DNA of 64,000 nucleotides from Ruminococcus sp. (GCA_013911065.1 JACERV010000010.1:62001-126000); one strand, 5' to 3'; counted from the stretch's first letter, positions 19,432 to 30,096 are shown. Made by a program: numbers and translations. The notes: a model not told the origin generated them from the sequence alone.

Positions 19432-20640
19432 TTGTTAGAAATTAAAACAAACGAATCAGAAGCGGCTGCAAGAATAATTGTTATCGGAGTCGGCGGCGGC
19501 GGTAATAACGCAGTAAACCGCATGATTGATGAGCAGATTGCAGGCGTGGAATTTATCGCAATCAATACAGATAAGCAGGCACTCCAATTATGTAAAGCTC
19601 CAACTCTGATGCAGATCGGCGAGAAGCTGACGAAAGGTCTCGGTGCAGGTGCACAGCCGGAAGTAGGGGAGAAGGCTGCGGAGGAAAGTGCTGAAGAGAT
19701 ATCTGCCGCATTGAAAGGTGCCGACATGGTATTTGTAACATGCGGTATGGGAGGCGGAACAGGAACAGGAGCTACTCCGGTGGTTGCGCGTATTGCGAAA
19801 GAGCAGGGTGCATTGACGGTAGGTGTTGTCACAAAACCATTCCGTTTCGAATCAAGAACACGTATGTCCAATGCCCAGACGGGAATAGATAAATTGAAAG
19901 AAAATGTGGATACACTGATTGTCATTCCGAATGACAAGCTGTTAGAAGTCGTTGACAGAAGGACAACCATGCCGGAAGCTCTTAAGAAAGCTGACGAAGT
20001 ACTCCAGCAGGGTATTCAGGGTATCACAGACTTGATTAATGTACCATCACTGATTAACCTGGACTTTGCAGATATCCAGACTGTTATGAAGGACAAGGGT
20101 ATCGCGCATATCGGTATCGGTGCAGGCCGTGGAGATGACAAGGCTTTGGAGGCAGTAAAACAGGCTGTTGCCAGTCCGCTGCTTGAGACAACCATTCAGG
20201 GAGCATCTCATGTTATCATCAATATTTCTGGTGATATTACACTGATGGATGCGTCCGATGCGGCTGAATATGTACAGGAATTAGCCGGAGAGAATGCAAA
20301 TATTATCTTTGGTGCTATGTATGATGATTCCAGGTCTGACGAGGCTACAATCACCGTTATTGCAACCGGCTTACATAATGTAGGCGGAAGTTCTTCCAAG
20401 CTGAAAGCAAGACTGGAAGGACAGCAGAAGGTAGGGTCTATTCTTCCTTCCGGAGATATGGTGAGCAGAAGTCCTATAGATATGGAACAGCGCAGAGCTG
20501 CTACAGCAGGAAGAACAGGGGCAGCATCTCCGTCAGGGCGGACGCCAGGAAGTGCAATGCCGACGCTGGAACAGCCAAGAACACCATCAAGTAAGGTGAA
20601 AGAGCAGTCTATCAAAATTCCGGATTTCTTTAAGAAATAA
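19432..20640 (+). CDS. ftsZ: Cell division protein FtsZ
   Basis: [36 protein letters not shown]-terminal [12 protein letters not shown] start with AAAGGAGG SD. Confidence 0.98.
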   Translation: MLEIKTNESEAAARIIVIGVGGGGNNAVNRMIDEQIAGVEFIAINTDKQALQLCKAPTLMQIGEKLTKGLGAGAQPEVGEKAAEESAEEISAALKGADMVFVTCGMGGGTGTGATPVVARIAKEQGALTVGVVTKPFRFESRTRMSNAQTGIDKLKENVDTLIVIPNDKLLEVVDRRTTMPEALKKADEVLQQGIQGITDLINVPSLINLDFADIQTVMKDKGIAHIGIGAGRGDDKALEAVKQAVASPLLETTIQGASHVIINISGDITLMDASDAAEYVQELAGENANIIFGAMYDDSRSDEATITVIATGLHNVGGSSSKLKARLEGQQKVGSILPSGDMVSRSPIDMEQRRAATAGRTGAASPSGRTPGSAMPTLEQPRTPSSKVKEQSIKIPDFFKK

Positions 20641-20708
20641 TCCGAATTTCCTGTAAGGCTGCAGAAAAGCAGTAAAGAGGATTTTGAGAATTTGATAAGG
20701 TAAGAGAT

Positions 20709-20744
20709 AGCAGGAGAACCGCAGAAACGGGACTCCTGCTTTTT
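20709..20744 (+). terminator. Intrinsic terminator after ftsZ
   Basis: AGCAGGAG...CTCCTGCT then TTTT. Confidence 0.8.
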
Positions 20745-20806
20745 ATGTCATAGGAAACCGGTCTCTGAAGCAGGAAACCGAAATATGTGGAACGACGGGA
20801 GTGTAT

Positions 20807-22663
20807 ATGTTAAAATGGAGCAAAACAACGGATAAAGGAATGGAGGAAATGTTGCCGGTGAAAAAGTGGAAGCTTAGTCTGGTATGGAAGATATCTATAT
20901 TTATGACGGTGATTATATCTGTACTGATTATGGTTGTGTCTGTTGTGTATCTGCAGACCTTTACCATGTCGGCCAGGGAGGATGCGGGCAGGGAGCTGGA
21001 GCAGTCGTTGATAAAAGTAGAGCAGAATATAACGGGTAACCTGGAGAATGCCCATGCTTTTTTGAATGACTTGTTTTACAAGCAGGAATTCTCTTACTTT
21101 ATGAACGGTAAAAACATCCTTTCAAAAAGTGAAATGAATTATTATATTTCATCTTTGGAGTCGGCGCTGACAAACGGGAGGTACTTATATAATAATATGT
21201 TTGGAAACTTCTGGGTGTATTCATCAAATAAACAAATTGGTGAAAATCAGGGGTGTGATTGGCAGTTTCACATGGATACCCTGAGGAAGAAAGAGTACTA
21301 TGGAGAAATTATGGACAATCCGGAAAAGTGGCTATATGGAAAAGTAAGAAACATGAATTTGGTAACCACTACTTTTAAGACAGATAAGCTGAACATGGGA
21401 GATTCAGGGAATGAAATTTTACCTCTTTACCGGAAAGTTTATGACCTGAATACAAAAGAGGTAGTCGGGGTGGTTGAAATAGATCTGAACGTGGCACGGC
21501 TCTCAGATAGTGTAAACTTGGAATCGGAAAGAGGAAACCGGGGGATTATGGTTCTGGATGATTCGAAAAACGTCATGGTAGACACTTTCCAAAGTTCTCA
21601 GGGGGTCGTAGAGAAAATAAAGGACGCGATAAAGGAAAAGTCAGGAACAGAAACCTTCTCTTATGATGGGGGACTCTATATGATGTCGTACCATACCTTG
21701 AAAGATACAAACCTGATAACAGTGTCCATTGTAAACCAGGAAAATCTGCAGACCTTTTTGCGGACCCGTGTCATGCTGGTATGGTGCGTGTGCATTTTGT
21801 GCCTGCTTGTTTTGTTTGGTATTGTTTATTATCTTGTGCACAATATGCTGAAACGTTTAGTTATCCTTGATGATATGATGGGGAAGGTGAGAGAAGGGAA
21901 TTTTGGAGTTGTCATTGCGGATGATAATGTGGAAGATGAAGTCACACGGATTACGCAATCATTTAATGAAATGTCTATAAGGCTTAATAAGGTGATAGAG
22001 GAAAAGGTACAGTATGAGCAGGCACAGAAAGAAGCGGAACTAAAAGCATTGCAGGCACAGATTAATCCTCATTTCTTATATAATACATTGGAAAATATGC
22101 GTATGCAGTGTGAAATTGATGAGTACTATTCCCTGGGAAACAGCCTGTCGGTACTGGGAGAATTATTCCGTTACAGTATAAGCTGGGGGGCAGATGAGGT
22201 GCGCTTCGAACTGGAATGGAAGAATCTGAAAGATTATATTTCTATTATGCAGATGCGTTACGGTGATTCTGTAGAATTTGTCTTGGAAAAAGATGATAAT
22301 TTAGATGATGTGATTGTACCCAAATTGATTCTCCAGCCACTGATAGAAAATAGTTTTAATCATGGGTTTAAAAATAAGATCCCTCCGTGGGAGGTGAGCA
22401 TAACTGCTAAAAATCAGGAGAATGCCTTAGTGATTACGATTACAGACAATGGCAATGGCATCGAGCCGGAAAGACTGGCAATGCTCCAGAAATGTATGGA
22501 AGAAAACCGGCCTTTCCAGGATGGGGAGAGTAAAAGAAACTCTATCGGTGTTACCAATGTAAAGCAAAGAATCGGACTGCTTTGCAGGCCGGGCAGTACC
22601 ATGCATATAGAAAGCCAGCCCGGAGCCGGGACAAAAATCGTACTTATTATTGTTTCCATGTAG
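20807..22663 (+). CDS. YesM-type sensor histidine kinase
   Basis: N-terminal TM, extracellular Cache-like region, HAMP, His_kinase motif LQAQINPHFLYNTLENMR, ITDNGNGI ATPase. Exact start uncertain. Confidence 0.92.
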   Translation: MLKWSKTTDKGMEEMLPVKKWKLSLVWKISIFMTVIISVLIMVVSVVYLQTFTMSAREDAGRELEQSLIKVEQNITGNLENAHAFLNDLFYKQEFSYFMNGKNILSKSEMNYYISSLESALTNGRYLYNNMFGNFWVYSSNKQIGENQGCDWQFHMDTLRKKEYYGEIMDNPEKWLYGKVRNMNLVTTTFKTDKLNMGDSGNEILPLYRKVYDLNTKEVVGVVEIDLNVARLSDSVNLESERGNRGIMVLDDSKNVMVDTFQSSQGVVEKIKDAIKEKSGTETFSYDGGLYMMSYHTLKDTNLITVSIVNQENLQTFLRTRVMLVWCVCILCLLVLFGIVYYLVHNMLKRLVILDDMMGKVREGNFGVVIADDNVEDEVTRITQSFNEMSIRLNKVIEEKVQYEQAQKEAELKALQAQINPHFLYNTLENMRMQCEIDEYYSLGNSLSVLGELFRYSISWGADEVRFELEWKNLKDYISIMQMRYGDSVEFVLEKDDNLDDVIVPKLILQPLIENSFNHGFKNKIPPWEVSITAKNQENALVITITDNGNGIEPERLAMLQKCMEENRPFQDGESKRNSIGVTNVKQRIGLLCRPGSTMHIESQPGAGTKIVLIIVSM

Positions 22664-22677
22664 AATAGGAGATAGAA

Positions 22678-24249
22678 ATGTTTAGGTTATTAATAGCAGA
22701 TGATGAGCAGTTTATTCGAAAAGGGATTATTTCCATACTAAAGAAGAATCTGACGGAGGAAATCCAGTGCATAGAAGCTGCAAACGGGCAGGAGGCATTG
22801 GAAAAAGCCAGGGAAACAGCGCTGAATTTGATTATTACAGATATCAGTATGCCGGGATGTGATGGATTGGAATTCATAAAGCAGATAAGGGAGGAGAATA
22901 AAACAATACCTGTTGTCATTTTATCCGGATATGATAATTTTGAGTATGCTCAGAGGGCAATACGTCTGGGAGTCAGTGAATATATCATGAAGCCTATAAA
23001 AAAACAGGAGTTCATTACTCTGATACAGGAGTACATAGATGATATCAGAAAGCAGAGGGCCAGGAGCATTCAGGAGCTGAACCGGAAAATGGAAAATGAC
23101 AGAATTATGGAGCGCCTGAAGCATGATTTTCTGTTAGGACTTCTCAAATGCCCAAGCAGTGCGGAAGCAGAGCGCTATTTGATACAACTAAAAGAACTGG
23201 GGATGGAGTTTGAGTCAAAGTTATATATTTGTGCGGTGATTGAATACAAAGTGAGGGAAGATAATCAGGATTACATGGACTTTGCTGCGAAAAATATTTT
23301 GGATGAATACTTGAATTTGGAGGCGGAAAATGAAAGAATCATCAATGTTACCTATGATAAAGGGCAAATTGTTACCATATTCGAAGGCAGCAACCAGCTA
23401 TCTCTTCAGGAGTCCAAGAAAAAGCTGATAAGGAAAGCCGCTTCTCTTATTAAGAAGTACTGCAAGACAGAAGTTTATGCGGGAATCGGAGATGTGGCAT
23501 ATGATTTTATTCATCTGCATACTTCGTTGAGACATGCGCTGCTGGCAGCGAATTTTAAGCTGTATGGACATGGGGATATTGTAATGGTCTATGACGAAAT
23601 AGAAAAAGAGTCTGCGGTAAAGGCACCAAATCTTGTGAAGTATATGAAACCTGTTGAGAATATTAATATATTTCATATTTTGGAGGAAATGCAGAAAATC
23701 TTGAATCAAGGGGAAAATAAACAGGTCATTAATGCCCTGAAAAAAGAGTATGAAGACATTCAGGAATATATCAGCCTTCAGCTTATCAGACATCAGACTG
23801 GAAAAGACGGGGAACTAAGCGCTTATACACCTCTGGCTCATTGCTGGGATTTCAGTGAAGTAAAAAGGGAGCTGAAGGAAAGGATTGAACTCCTGCAGCA
23901 GTCTCTGAATAAAGGGAACCAGGGAAATACACAGTTGAGTAAGATGATACTGCAGTATGTAGATGAACATATTACAGAGGAGCTGGACCTGAATCTGATC
24001 GCGGACAAGTTTAACAGAACTCCCGGATATATCAGTACTATTTTTAAACGGCATACAGAAGGCGGATTTAATACCTATCTGACAAACGAGAGAATAAAAA
24101 TTGCAAAAAAGTTAATTGGGGACAGTAGTATTCCTATACAAGAAATTAGTGAGCTCAGCGGATTCAGCAATTCAAAATATTTCTCTGTCGTATTTAAGAA
24201 AATGACGGGGGAGTCACCCAGAGAATACAGAGCCAGACATATCAGATAA
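22678..24249 (+). CDS. YesN-type response regulator (receiver + AraC HTH)
   Basis: LLIADDEQFIRKGI, ITDISMPGCDG, C-terminal tandem HTH ADKFNRTPGYISTIFKRH...SGFSNSKYFSVVFKKMTGESPREYR. Confidence 0.94.
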   Translation: MFRLLIADDEQFIRKGIISILKKNLTEEIQCIEAANGQEALEKARETALNLIITDISMPGCDGLEFIKQIREENKTIPVVILSGYDNFEYAQRAIRLGVSEYIMKPIKKQEFITLIQEYIDDIRKQRARSIQELNRKMENDRIMERLKHDFLLGLLKCPSSAEAERYLIQLKELGMEFESKLYICAVIEYKVREDNQDYMDFAAKNILDEYLNLEAENERIINVTYDKGQIVTIFEGSNQLSLQESKKKLIRKAASLIKKYCKTEVYAGIGDVAYDFIHLHTSLRHALLAANFKLYGHGDIVMVYDEIEKESAVKAPNLVKYMKPVENINIFHILEEMQKILNQGENKQVINALKKEYEDIQEYISLQLIRHQTGKDGELSAYTPLAHCWDFSEVKRELKERIELLQQSLNKGNQGNTQLSKMILQYVDEHITEELDLNLIADKFNRTPGYISTIFKRHTEGGFNTYLTNERIKIAKKLIGDSSIPIQEISELSGFSNSKYFSVVFKKMTGESPREYRARHIR

Positions 24250-24269
24250 TGCAGTAAAGACACTTTTAT

Positions 24270-24332
24270 AAGAGGATGTTGCGAAATCTAGTATCTTTCT
24301 TTAAGATATTTGTATTTTGCAGCATCCTCTTT
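24270..24332 (+). terminator. Hairpin after response regulator, probable terminator
   Basis: AAGAGGATGTTGC / GCAGCATCCTCTT (one G-T wobble). Confidence 0.55.
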
Positions 24333-24523
24333 GATAATTGTATCACAAACTATATGAAAAATTTAAACTTAATTGTAAAAATTCAAACCTTTTTCCCAGG
24401 CAGAAAGGCGGTAAAATAAGTTTGCAGTGACAAAGCAAGTGGGGCGTACAAATTGTGGGAATGCATTTTCTAACGCACCCGAACTAACGTCAGAAAAAGA
24501 AATGCAGGAAAGGGGCGGGGGTC

Positions 24524-26005
24524 TTGAATTTATTAGAGATGCGGGCAATTGAAAAAAGCTTCAATACGGTAAAAGTGCTGCACGGGGTTGATTTTGTATT
24601 ACGGCCGGGGACAGTACATGCACTGATGGGAGAAAATGGTGCGGGGAAATCCACACTGATGAAAGCATTGGCAGGAATACATAAATGCGACAAAGGTTCC
24701 ATGATGATTAAAGGAAAAGAGATTGAAATCACTTCTCCAAAACATTCCCAGTCTTTGGGAGTAGCAATGATTCACCAGGAATTATCACCGGTGCCGGAAA
24801 TGACTGTTGCGGAGAATATTTACCTTGGAAGAGAACCGGAGAAAGGGATTTTCCTTGATTATGCACAGTTGTATAAACAGACTGAAGAATTACTTGCAAG
24901 TCTGAATGTGAAAATAAGCCCTAAGGCAAGGGTGGGGGATTTGAAAGTTGCGGACCAGCAATTGGTAGAAATTGCAAAGGCCATTTCCTTAAATGCCGAA
25001 ATCATCATTATGGATGAGCCGACATCGGCAATTACGGATAAAGAAGTGGAAAATTTATTTCATGTAATCAGGGATTTGAAAGACCAGCAAAAGGGGATTA
25101 TTTATATTTCTCATAAAATGGATGAGATTTTCCAGATTGCAGATGACATTACGGTGCTCAGGGATGGGAGATATGTAAACACCTGGCAGGCAAAAGACAT
25201 TGACAATAATATTCTCATTAAAAATATGGTTGGCCGGGAATTAACAGAGATATTCCCCAAAACCGAAGTTCCCATTGCCGACACTATGCTGGAAGTAAAG
25301 AACTTTTCTGTCACAGGGCAATTTGAGGATATCAGCTTGCGCGTCAGAAAGGGTGAAATATTTGGGATTGCGGGGCTTGTAGGGGCAGGAAGAACGGAAC
25401 TGATGCATGCAATTTTCGGATTGAGCAAAAAAGACAAGGGTGAGATTATCTTCGATGGAAAAAAACTGGATATCCATAATCCAAAAGATGCGATTAAACA
25501 TGGAATTGCATATGTGACGGAGGATAGAAAGGACGAAGGACTGGTGCTTGAGATGAGCGTGGGGCAAAATATTACCCTTCCCTCTATGAAAGAGATGAGC
25601 GAGGGCCTGTTCATTAACTCCGGGAAGGAGAATCGGACCATTAAACATCAGATTGAGCAGCTGCGCATTAAGCTGAATAGTTCAAGGCAGCTTGTAAAAT
25701 CTCTTTCCGGGGGGAATCAACAGAAGGTAGTATTGGCAAAATGGCTGATACGGGAACCAAGACTGCTTATTCTGGATGAACCTACCAGAGGAATCGATGT
25801 AGGTGCAAAGGCGGAGATCTATAAAATCATGTGTGAGTTCGTTTCCAAAGGAAATGCAATTATTATGATTTCATCGGAAATGCCTGAGGTCATGGGAATG
25901 GCAGACAGAGTACTGGTGCTGAGCAATGGCAAAGCAGGCGGAGAGCTGGAGAGAAGGGAATTTGGGCAGGAACGTATTATGGAGATGGCAGTATCACATA
26001 TATAA
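24524..26005 (+). CDS. Sugar ABC transporter ATPase (RbsA type, two ABC domains)
   Basis: GENGAGKSTLMKALAG, SLSGGNQQKVVLAKWL, LDEPTRGIDVGAKAEIY. Confidence 0.95.
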   Translation: MNLLEMRAIEKSFNTVKVLHGVDFVLRPGTVHALMGENGAGKSTLMKALAGIHKCDKGSMMIKGKEIEITSPKHSQSLGVAMIHQELSPVPEMTVAENIYLGREPEKGIFLDYAQLYKQTEELLASLNVKISPKARVGDLKVADQQLVEIAKAISLNAEIIIMDEPTSAITDKEVENLFHVIRDLKDQQKGIIYISHKMDEIFQIADDITVLRDGRYVNTWQAKDIDNNILIKNMVGRELTEIFPKTEVPIADTMLEVKNFSVTGQFEDISLRVRKGEIFGIAGLVGAGRTELMHAIFGLSKKDKGEIIFDGKKLDIHNPKDAIKHGIAYVTEDRKDEGLVLEMSVGQNITLPSMKEMSEGLFINSGKENRTIKHQIEQLRIKLNSSRQLVKSLSGGNQQKVVLAKWLIREPRLLILDEPTRGIDVGAKAEIYKIMCEFVSKGNAIIMISSEMPEVMGMADRVLVLSNGKAGGELERREFGQERIMEMAVSHI

Positions 26006-26020
26006 TGGAGAGGTAAAGGG

Positions 26021-26983
26021 ATGGAAAAGGCGATAGAAAAAAGACAATTTAACATAAAAGAATTTGCTGCAAAATATGGAGTTATCATCGGGCTGATTCT
26101 GATTATGACATTTTTTACGGTAATGAAAGCAAAGTTTCTGACAGTGGATAATATGCTGAACATGCTGAGGCAGACATCCATTAACGGATTTTTGGCGATT
26201 GGAATGACATTTGTAGTTCTGACCGGAGGAATTGATCTTTCCGTAGGGTCTATAGTTGGTGCCTCCGGCATGTTTGCCGCACTGGTGGCAAGGACAGAGA
26301 CAGGAATGCCTTGGTTTCTGGCGGTGCTTACAGGTTTGGCAGTGGGGCTGATGCTGGGACTTCTCAATGGAATTATTATTGCATATTTAAAGGTTCCTGC
26401 ATTTATTGCTACCCTGGGTATGCTGAGTATAGCCAGAGGGGTTACGTTTATGGCAAGTGATGCCAAGCCGGTTCCGGGGCTTAGCCCCCAGTTCCTGAAA
26501 ATGGGCGGCGGAAGTATTGGAATCATTCCCATACCGATTATTGTTCTTGCAGCAGTGCTTGTAGTTTGTTATATAGTACTGTATAAAACAAGATATGGAC
26601 GTTATGTATTTGCAACAGGAGGCAATCCCGTATCTGCAAGGGTATCCGGTATTAATGTAAAGATGATTATCTGCTCGGTGTATATGATTTCTGGTGTTCT
26701 TGCAGGACTTGCAGGAGTTATCTTGACTTCCCGTGTAACATCAGGGCTTGCAGCCAGCGGAGAAGGATATGAAGTAGATGCCATTGCAGCTGCAGTTATC
26801 GGCGGCAACAGCCTGGCGGGAGGCAGAGGCCGGCTGTGGGGTACAATTATCGGCTTTCTGATTATGGGAGCGATGAACAATGGATTAGATATGATGGCAG
26901 TTTCTTCCTACTGGCAGTTAGTTATCAAAGGAATTATTATTATAGGTGCAGTTATGCTGGATTCCCTGAATGAGTCTAAGTAG
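26021..26983 (+). CDS. Sugar ABC transporter permease (RbsC type)
   Basis: GIDLSVGSIVG, VPAFIATLGMLSIARG, IAAAVIGGNSLAGGRG. Confidence 0.94.
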   Translation: MEKAIEKRQFNIKEFAAKYGVIIGLILIMTFFTVMKAKFLTVDNMLNMLRQTSINGFLAIGMTFVVLTGGIDLSVGSIVGASGMFAALVARTETGMPWFLAVLTGLAVGLMLGLLNGIIIAYLKVPAFIATLGMLSIARGVTFMASDAKPVPGLSPQFLKMGGGSIGIIPIPIIVLAAVLVVCYIVLYKTRYGRYVFATGGNPVSARVSGINVKMIICSVYMISGVLAGLAGVILTSRVTSGLAASGEGYEVDAIAAAVIGGNSLAGGRGRLWGTIIGFLIMGAMNNGLDMMAVSSYWQLVIKGIIIIGAVMLDSLNESK

Positions 26984-27062
26984 AATGCCTTATAGACAAA
27001 TAAGAAGCAAAGCGGGTCTAAGGCTATCCGTTTTGACATAAAAAATAAGGAGGATTTAAGAA

Positions 27063-28028
27063 ATGAAAAAGAGGGTATTAAGTATTTTGATGTGTGCAGT
27101 CATGGTGGGCTCAATGCTTATAGGGTGCGGAGCAGCAGATAAGCAGGCAAAGAGTAAAGCAAAAGAGGACAGTTCTGAAGAAACAATTAAAATCGGTATT
27201 ACACTCTACAGTTTAAAAAATGAGTTTACAGTAAGACTCGCCAATGCTGCAGAGGCAAAAGCAAAAGAACTGGGAGTTGAATTGAAAGTTTATGATGGAA
27301 ATTATGATCCGAGCACCCAGATCAGCCAGGTTGAAACAATGATTTCTGACGGATGCAAGGGAATCATTCTAAATCCTCAGGATGCGGAAGCATGCGCTCC
27401 CTGTGTGGATAAAGCTGTGGAAGCAGGAATTCCAATTGTAGGTGTTAATACAAGAGTAAAGAGCGACAAGCTCACAAGTTATGTAGGTTCTCAGGATGTA
27501 ACTGCCGGTGAAATGGAAATGCAGAAAATTGTAGACTTATTAGGCGGAAAAGGCAACATCGTAATTATTGAAGGTCCTATGGGACAATCTGCACAGATTG
27601 AAAGAAGAGAAGGTATCCGAAACATTCTGGACAAAAACCCGGACATCAAAGTACTTGCAGAGAAGACTGCAAACTGGTCACGCTCAGAGGCAATGACTGT
27701 AATGGAAACATGGCTCCAGGCTTTTGACCAAATTGATGCAATTGTTGCTGAAAATGATGAGATGGCCCTTGGTGCAAGAGAGGCAGTAAAAGCAGCAGGA
27801 AAAGATATTCCCGCTATTGGAGTTGATGGTATAACAGATGCATTAAATGCAGTAGAAAATGATGATCTTGTAGCATCTATCTTCCAGGATGGAGCAGGCC
27901 AGGGAAGCAAGGCAGTAGAAGTTCTGGTAAATGCAATCAAAGGTGATACAGTAGAAGAGAACTACTGGATTGATTTTGAGGAAGTAAACAAAGACAACGT
28001 TGCAGAATTCAAAAAGAGAGCACAATAG
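27063..28028 (+). CDS. Sugar ABC transporter substrate-binding lipoprotein (RbsB type)
   Basis: Lipobox SMLIGCG, IKIGITLYSLKNEF, periplasmic-binding fold motifs. Confidence 0.93.
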   Translation: MKKRVLSILMCAVMVGSMLIGCGAADKQAKSKAKEDSSEETIKIGITLYSLKNEFTVRLANAAEAKAKELGVELKVYDGNYDPSTQISQVETMISDGCKGIILNPQDAEACAPCVDKAVEAGIPIVGVNTRVKSDKLTSYVGSQDVTAGEMEMQKIVDLLGGKGNIVIIEGPMGQSAQIERREGIRNILDKNPDIKVLAEKTANWSRSEAMTVMETWLQAFDQIDAIVAENDEMALGAREAVKAAGKDIPAIGVDGITDALNAVENDDLVASIFQDGAGQGSKAVEVLVNAIKGDTVEENYWIDFEEVNKDNVAEFKKRAQ

Positions 28029-28035
28029 TACAATA

Positions 28036-28070
28036 GGGGACAGTCCCTTTTCAAAAGGGACTGACCCTTT
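28036..28070. repeat. REP-like palindrome
   Basis: CAGTCCCTTTT-c-AAAAGGGACTG (28041-28063), flanked by GGGGA and ACCCTTTT. Confidence 0.7.
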
Positions 28071-28120
28071 TGAAAGCCGTTTTCAGAATATTCTGAACTT
28101 AAGAAAGGAGGAAGCTTGAA

Positions 28121-28888
28121 TTGATTAAATATTATGGGGTAGATGAAGAATTTTCATTAGAAGGGAAAACTGCGATTATTACAGGTGGTGCTGCAGGCAT
28201 AGGATATGCCACGGCGGAATTCTTTTCAAAAAAAGGAGTCAATCTTTGCTTAGCGGATTTAAATCCTAATGTAAATGAGGTGGCGAAGAAACTCCAGGAT
28301 AATGCGATTGGTGTGGCAGGAAATGCTACAGATGCAGAATACCGGAAGAAGGTACTGGAGGAAGCACTAAACGCCTTCGGACGGGTGGATATATTGGTGA
28401 ACTGTGCCGGAATCGTTGCACTGGAAAGTGCAGAGAGTCTGACTGAGACAGACTGGGACAGAACGATGGATGTGAATCTGAAAGCATCCTTTATGATGGC
28501 GCAGATGATAGGCAAATATTTTATTGATCATGAAGTGGATGGATGTATTGTTAACATGGCATCCCAGGCGGGAGTTATAGCACTTGATAAGCATGTGGCC
28601 TACTGTGCATCGAAAGGAGCAATCATTTCGATGACAAAGGTTCTTGCCTACGAGTGGGGGAAATACGGGATACGTGTAAACGCAGTTTCTCCCACAGTTG
28701 TACTGACAGAGCTTGGACATAAGGCATGGGATGGCCCTGTAGGAGATGCGTTTAAGAAGGAAATGCCTTCTGAGAGGTTTGCAGAGCCTGACGAAATTGC
28801 AGCAGCAATTGCATTTTTGTGCAGCGGCGGTGCAGCCATGATTACAGGGCACAACCTGATAATAGACGGCGGATATACAATCAAATAA
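28121..28888 (+). CDS. Short-chain dehydrogenase/reductase, probable polyol dehydrogenase
   Basis: GKTAIITGGAAGIGYATA, NCAGI, YCASKGAIISMTK, IDGGYTIK. Confidence 0.88.
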   Translation: MIKYYGVDEEFSLEGKTAIITGGAAGIGYATAEFFSKKGVNLCLADLNPNVNEVAKKLQDNAIGVAGNATDAEYRKKVLEEALNAFGRVDILVNCAGIVALESAESLTETDWDRTMDVNLKASFMMAQMIGKYFIDHEVDGCIVNMASQAGVIALDKHVAYCASKGAIISMTKVLAYEWGKYGIRVNAVSPTVVLTELGHKAWDGPVGDAFKKEMPSERFAEPDEIAAAIAFLCSGGAAMITGHNLIIDGGYTIK

Positions 28889-28915
28889 CTTTTTAACTAA
28901 TACTGGAGGAGAGAG

Positions 28916-29911
28916 ATGCAGAGAATATTAAATAATCCGGATGATATTGTAGATGAAATGCTGAAAGGGTTTTTGAAAGCCCATGGAGATATCGTGGAAG
29001 CAACAGAAAACCCCCGGGTGGTAAAGGCGAAAAACATACCGGAAGGAAAAGTAGGTGTGATTACAGGAGGGGGTTCCGGGCATAAGCCTGCATTTATTGG
29101 CTATGTGGGAAAAAACCTCTGTGATGCTGCGGCGGTAGGAGAAATCTGCTCCTCCCCGACTGCAGCGGCATTCCTGGATGCATGTAAGGCAGCGGACCAG
29201 GGACAAGGGGTTGCGTGTCTGTACGGGAACTACTCCGGAGATAACATGAATGTGAAAATGGCTGTTAAAATGGCAAAAAAGGCTGGTATTACGTTAAAAA
29301 CAGTAGTTGCCAACGATGATGTGGCATCTGCTCCTAAAGACCAGAGAGAAAAACGCCGGGGAGTCGCAGGCGAAGTACTCATGTGGAAAGTAGGGGGAGC
29401 CAAGGCAGCAGCAGGCGGCAGTCTGGATGAAGTAATTGCCGCATCCCAGAAAGCAATCGACAATACCAGAAGTGTGGGGATTGGTCTGACTCCATGTACC
29501 CTTCCAGCAGTAGGGCATCCGAACTTTGAAATTAAAGAAGGAACTATGGAGGTAGGAATCGGGCATCACGGAGAGCCGGGCATTGAAGTATGTGCTCTGG
29601 AGACAGCGGCTCAGATGGCAAAGCGCATGGTAGATGTGGTTGTTCCCGATTATCCGTTTGAATCCGGAGATGAGGTGGTTATACTTGTATCCGGTCTTGG
29701 AGCTACACCTGTTATGGAGCTGTACGTATTATATGATGAGATTGATAAACTCCTGCAGGAAATGGGGATTAAGACTCATAAGGCATATGTAGGTAACTAT
29801 TTTACCTCTCTTGAGATGATGGGAGCCACATTAACCATGATGAAATTAGATGATGAATTGAAGGAACTGATCGACATGCCGGCTAACAGCATGGGGTTAA
29901 AACAATTGTAG
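28916..29911 (+). CDS. Dihydroxyacetone kinase-type subunit DhaK
   Basis: ITGGGSGHKPAFIGYVG, YGNYSGDNMN, GIGHHGEPG. Confidence 0.92.
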   Translation: MQRILNNPDDIVDEMLKGFLKAHGDIVEATENPRVVKAKNIPEGKVGVITGGGSGHKPAFIGYVGKNLCDAAAVGEICSSPTAAAFLDACKAADQGQGVACLYGNYSGDNMNVKMAVKMAKKAGITLKTVVANDDVASAPKDQREKRRGVAGEVLMWKVGGAKAAAGGSLDEVIAASQKAIDNTRSVGIGLTPCTLPAVGHPNFEIKEGTMEVGIGHHGEPGIEVCALETAAQMAKRMVDVVVPDYPFESGDEVVILVSGLGATPVMELYVLYDEIDKLLQEMGIKTHKAYVGNYFTSLEMMGATLTMMKLDDELKELIDMPANSMGLKQL

Positions 29912-29913
29912 GA

Positions 29914-30094
29914 AACATCCATGTTACTAAGGAAACAACCATGCTGCTAAGTTCGAAAGAACCTCACTAAGCCAGCAGGTTGTGCTTTACTACTAAATTC
30001 GGAAAAACCTCATTAAGTAGTATAAGCAAGTCGACAGGATGTACTTTGCAGCTAAGGTTTGAAAAGACCAAACCTTAGCTGCATAAGCAGGAGG
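29914..30094 (+). repeat. Hairpin element copy B (upstream of dhaL), nested
   Basis: Outer AACATCC...GGATGT enclosing AACAACC...GGTTGT; 3' hairpin GCAGCTAAGGTTTG-AAAAGAC-CAAACCTTAGCTGC then ATAAGCAGGAGG (SD). Confidence 0.9.
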
Positions 30095-30096
30095 TA

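Noticed and set aside
19374-19970. 198-aa minus-strand ORF opposite ftsZ
   Set aside because: Shadow ORF; the + strand encodes unmistakable FtsZ, and the antisense product is low-complexity Ser/Pro/Ala without motifs.
25819-26532. 237-aa minus-strand ORF over rbsA/rbsC
   Set aside because: Antisense to clear RbsA/RbsC coding sequence; composition typical of a shadow frame.
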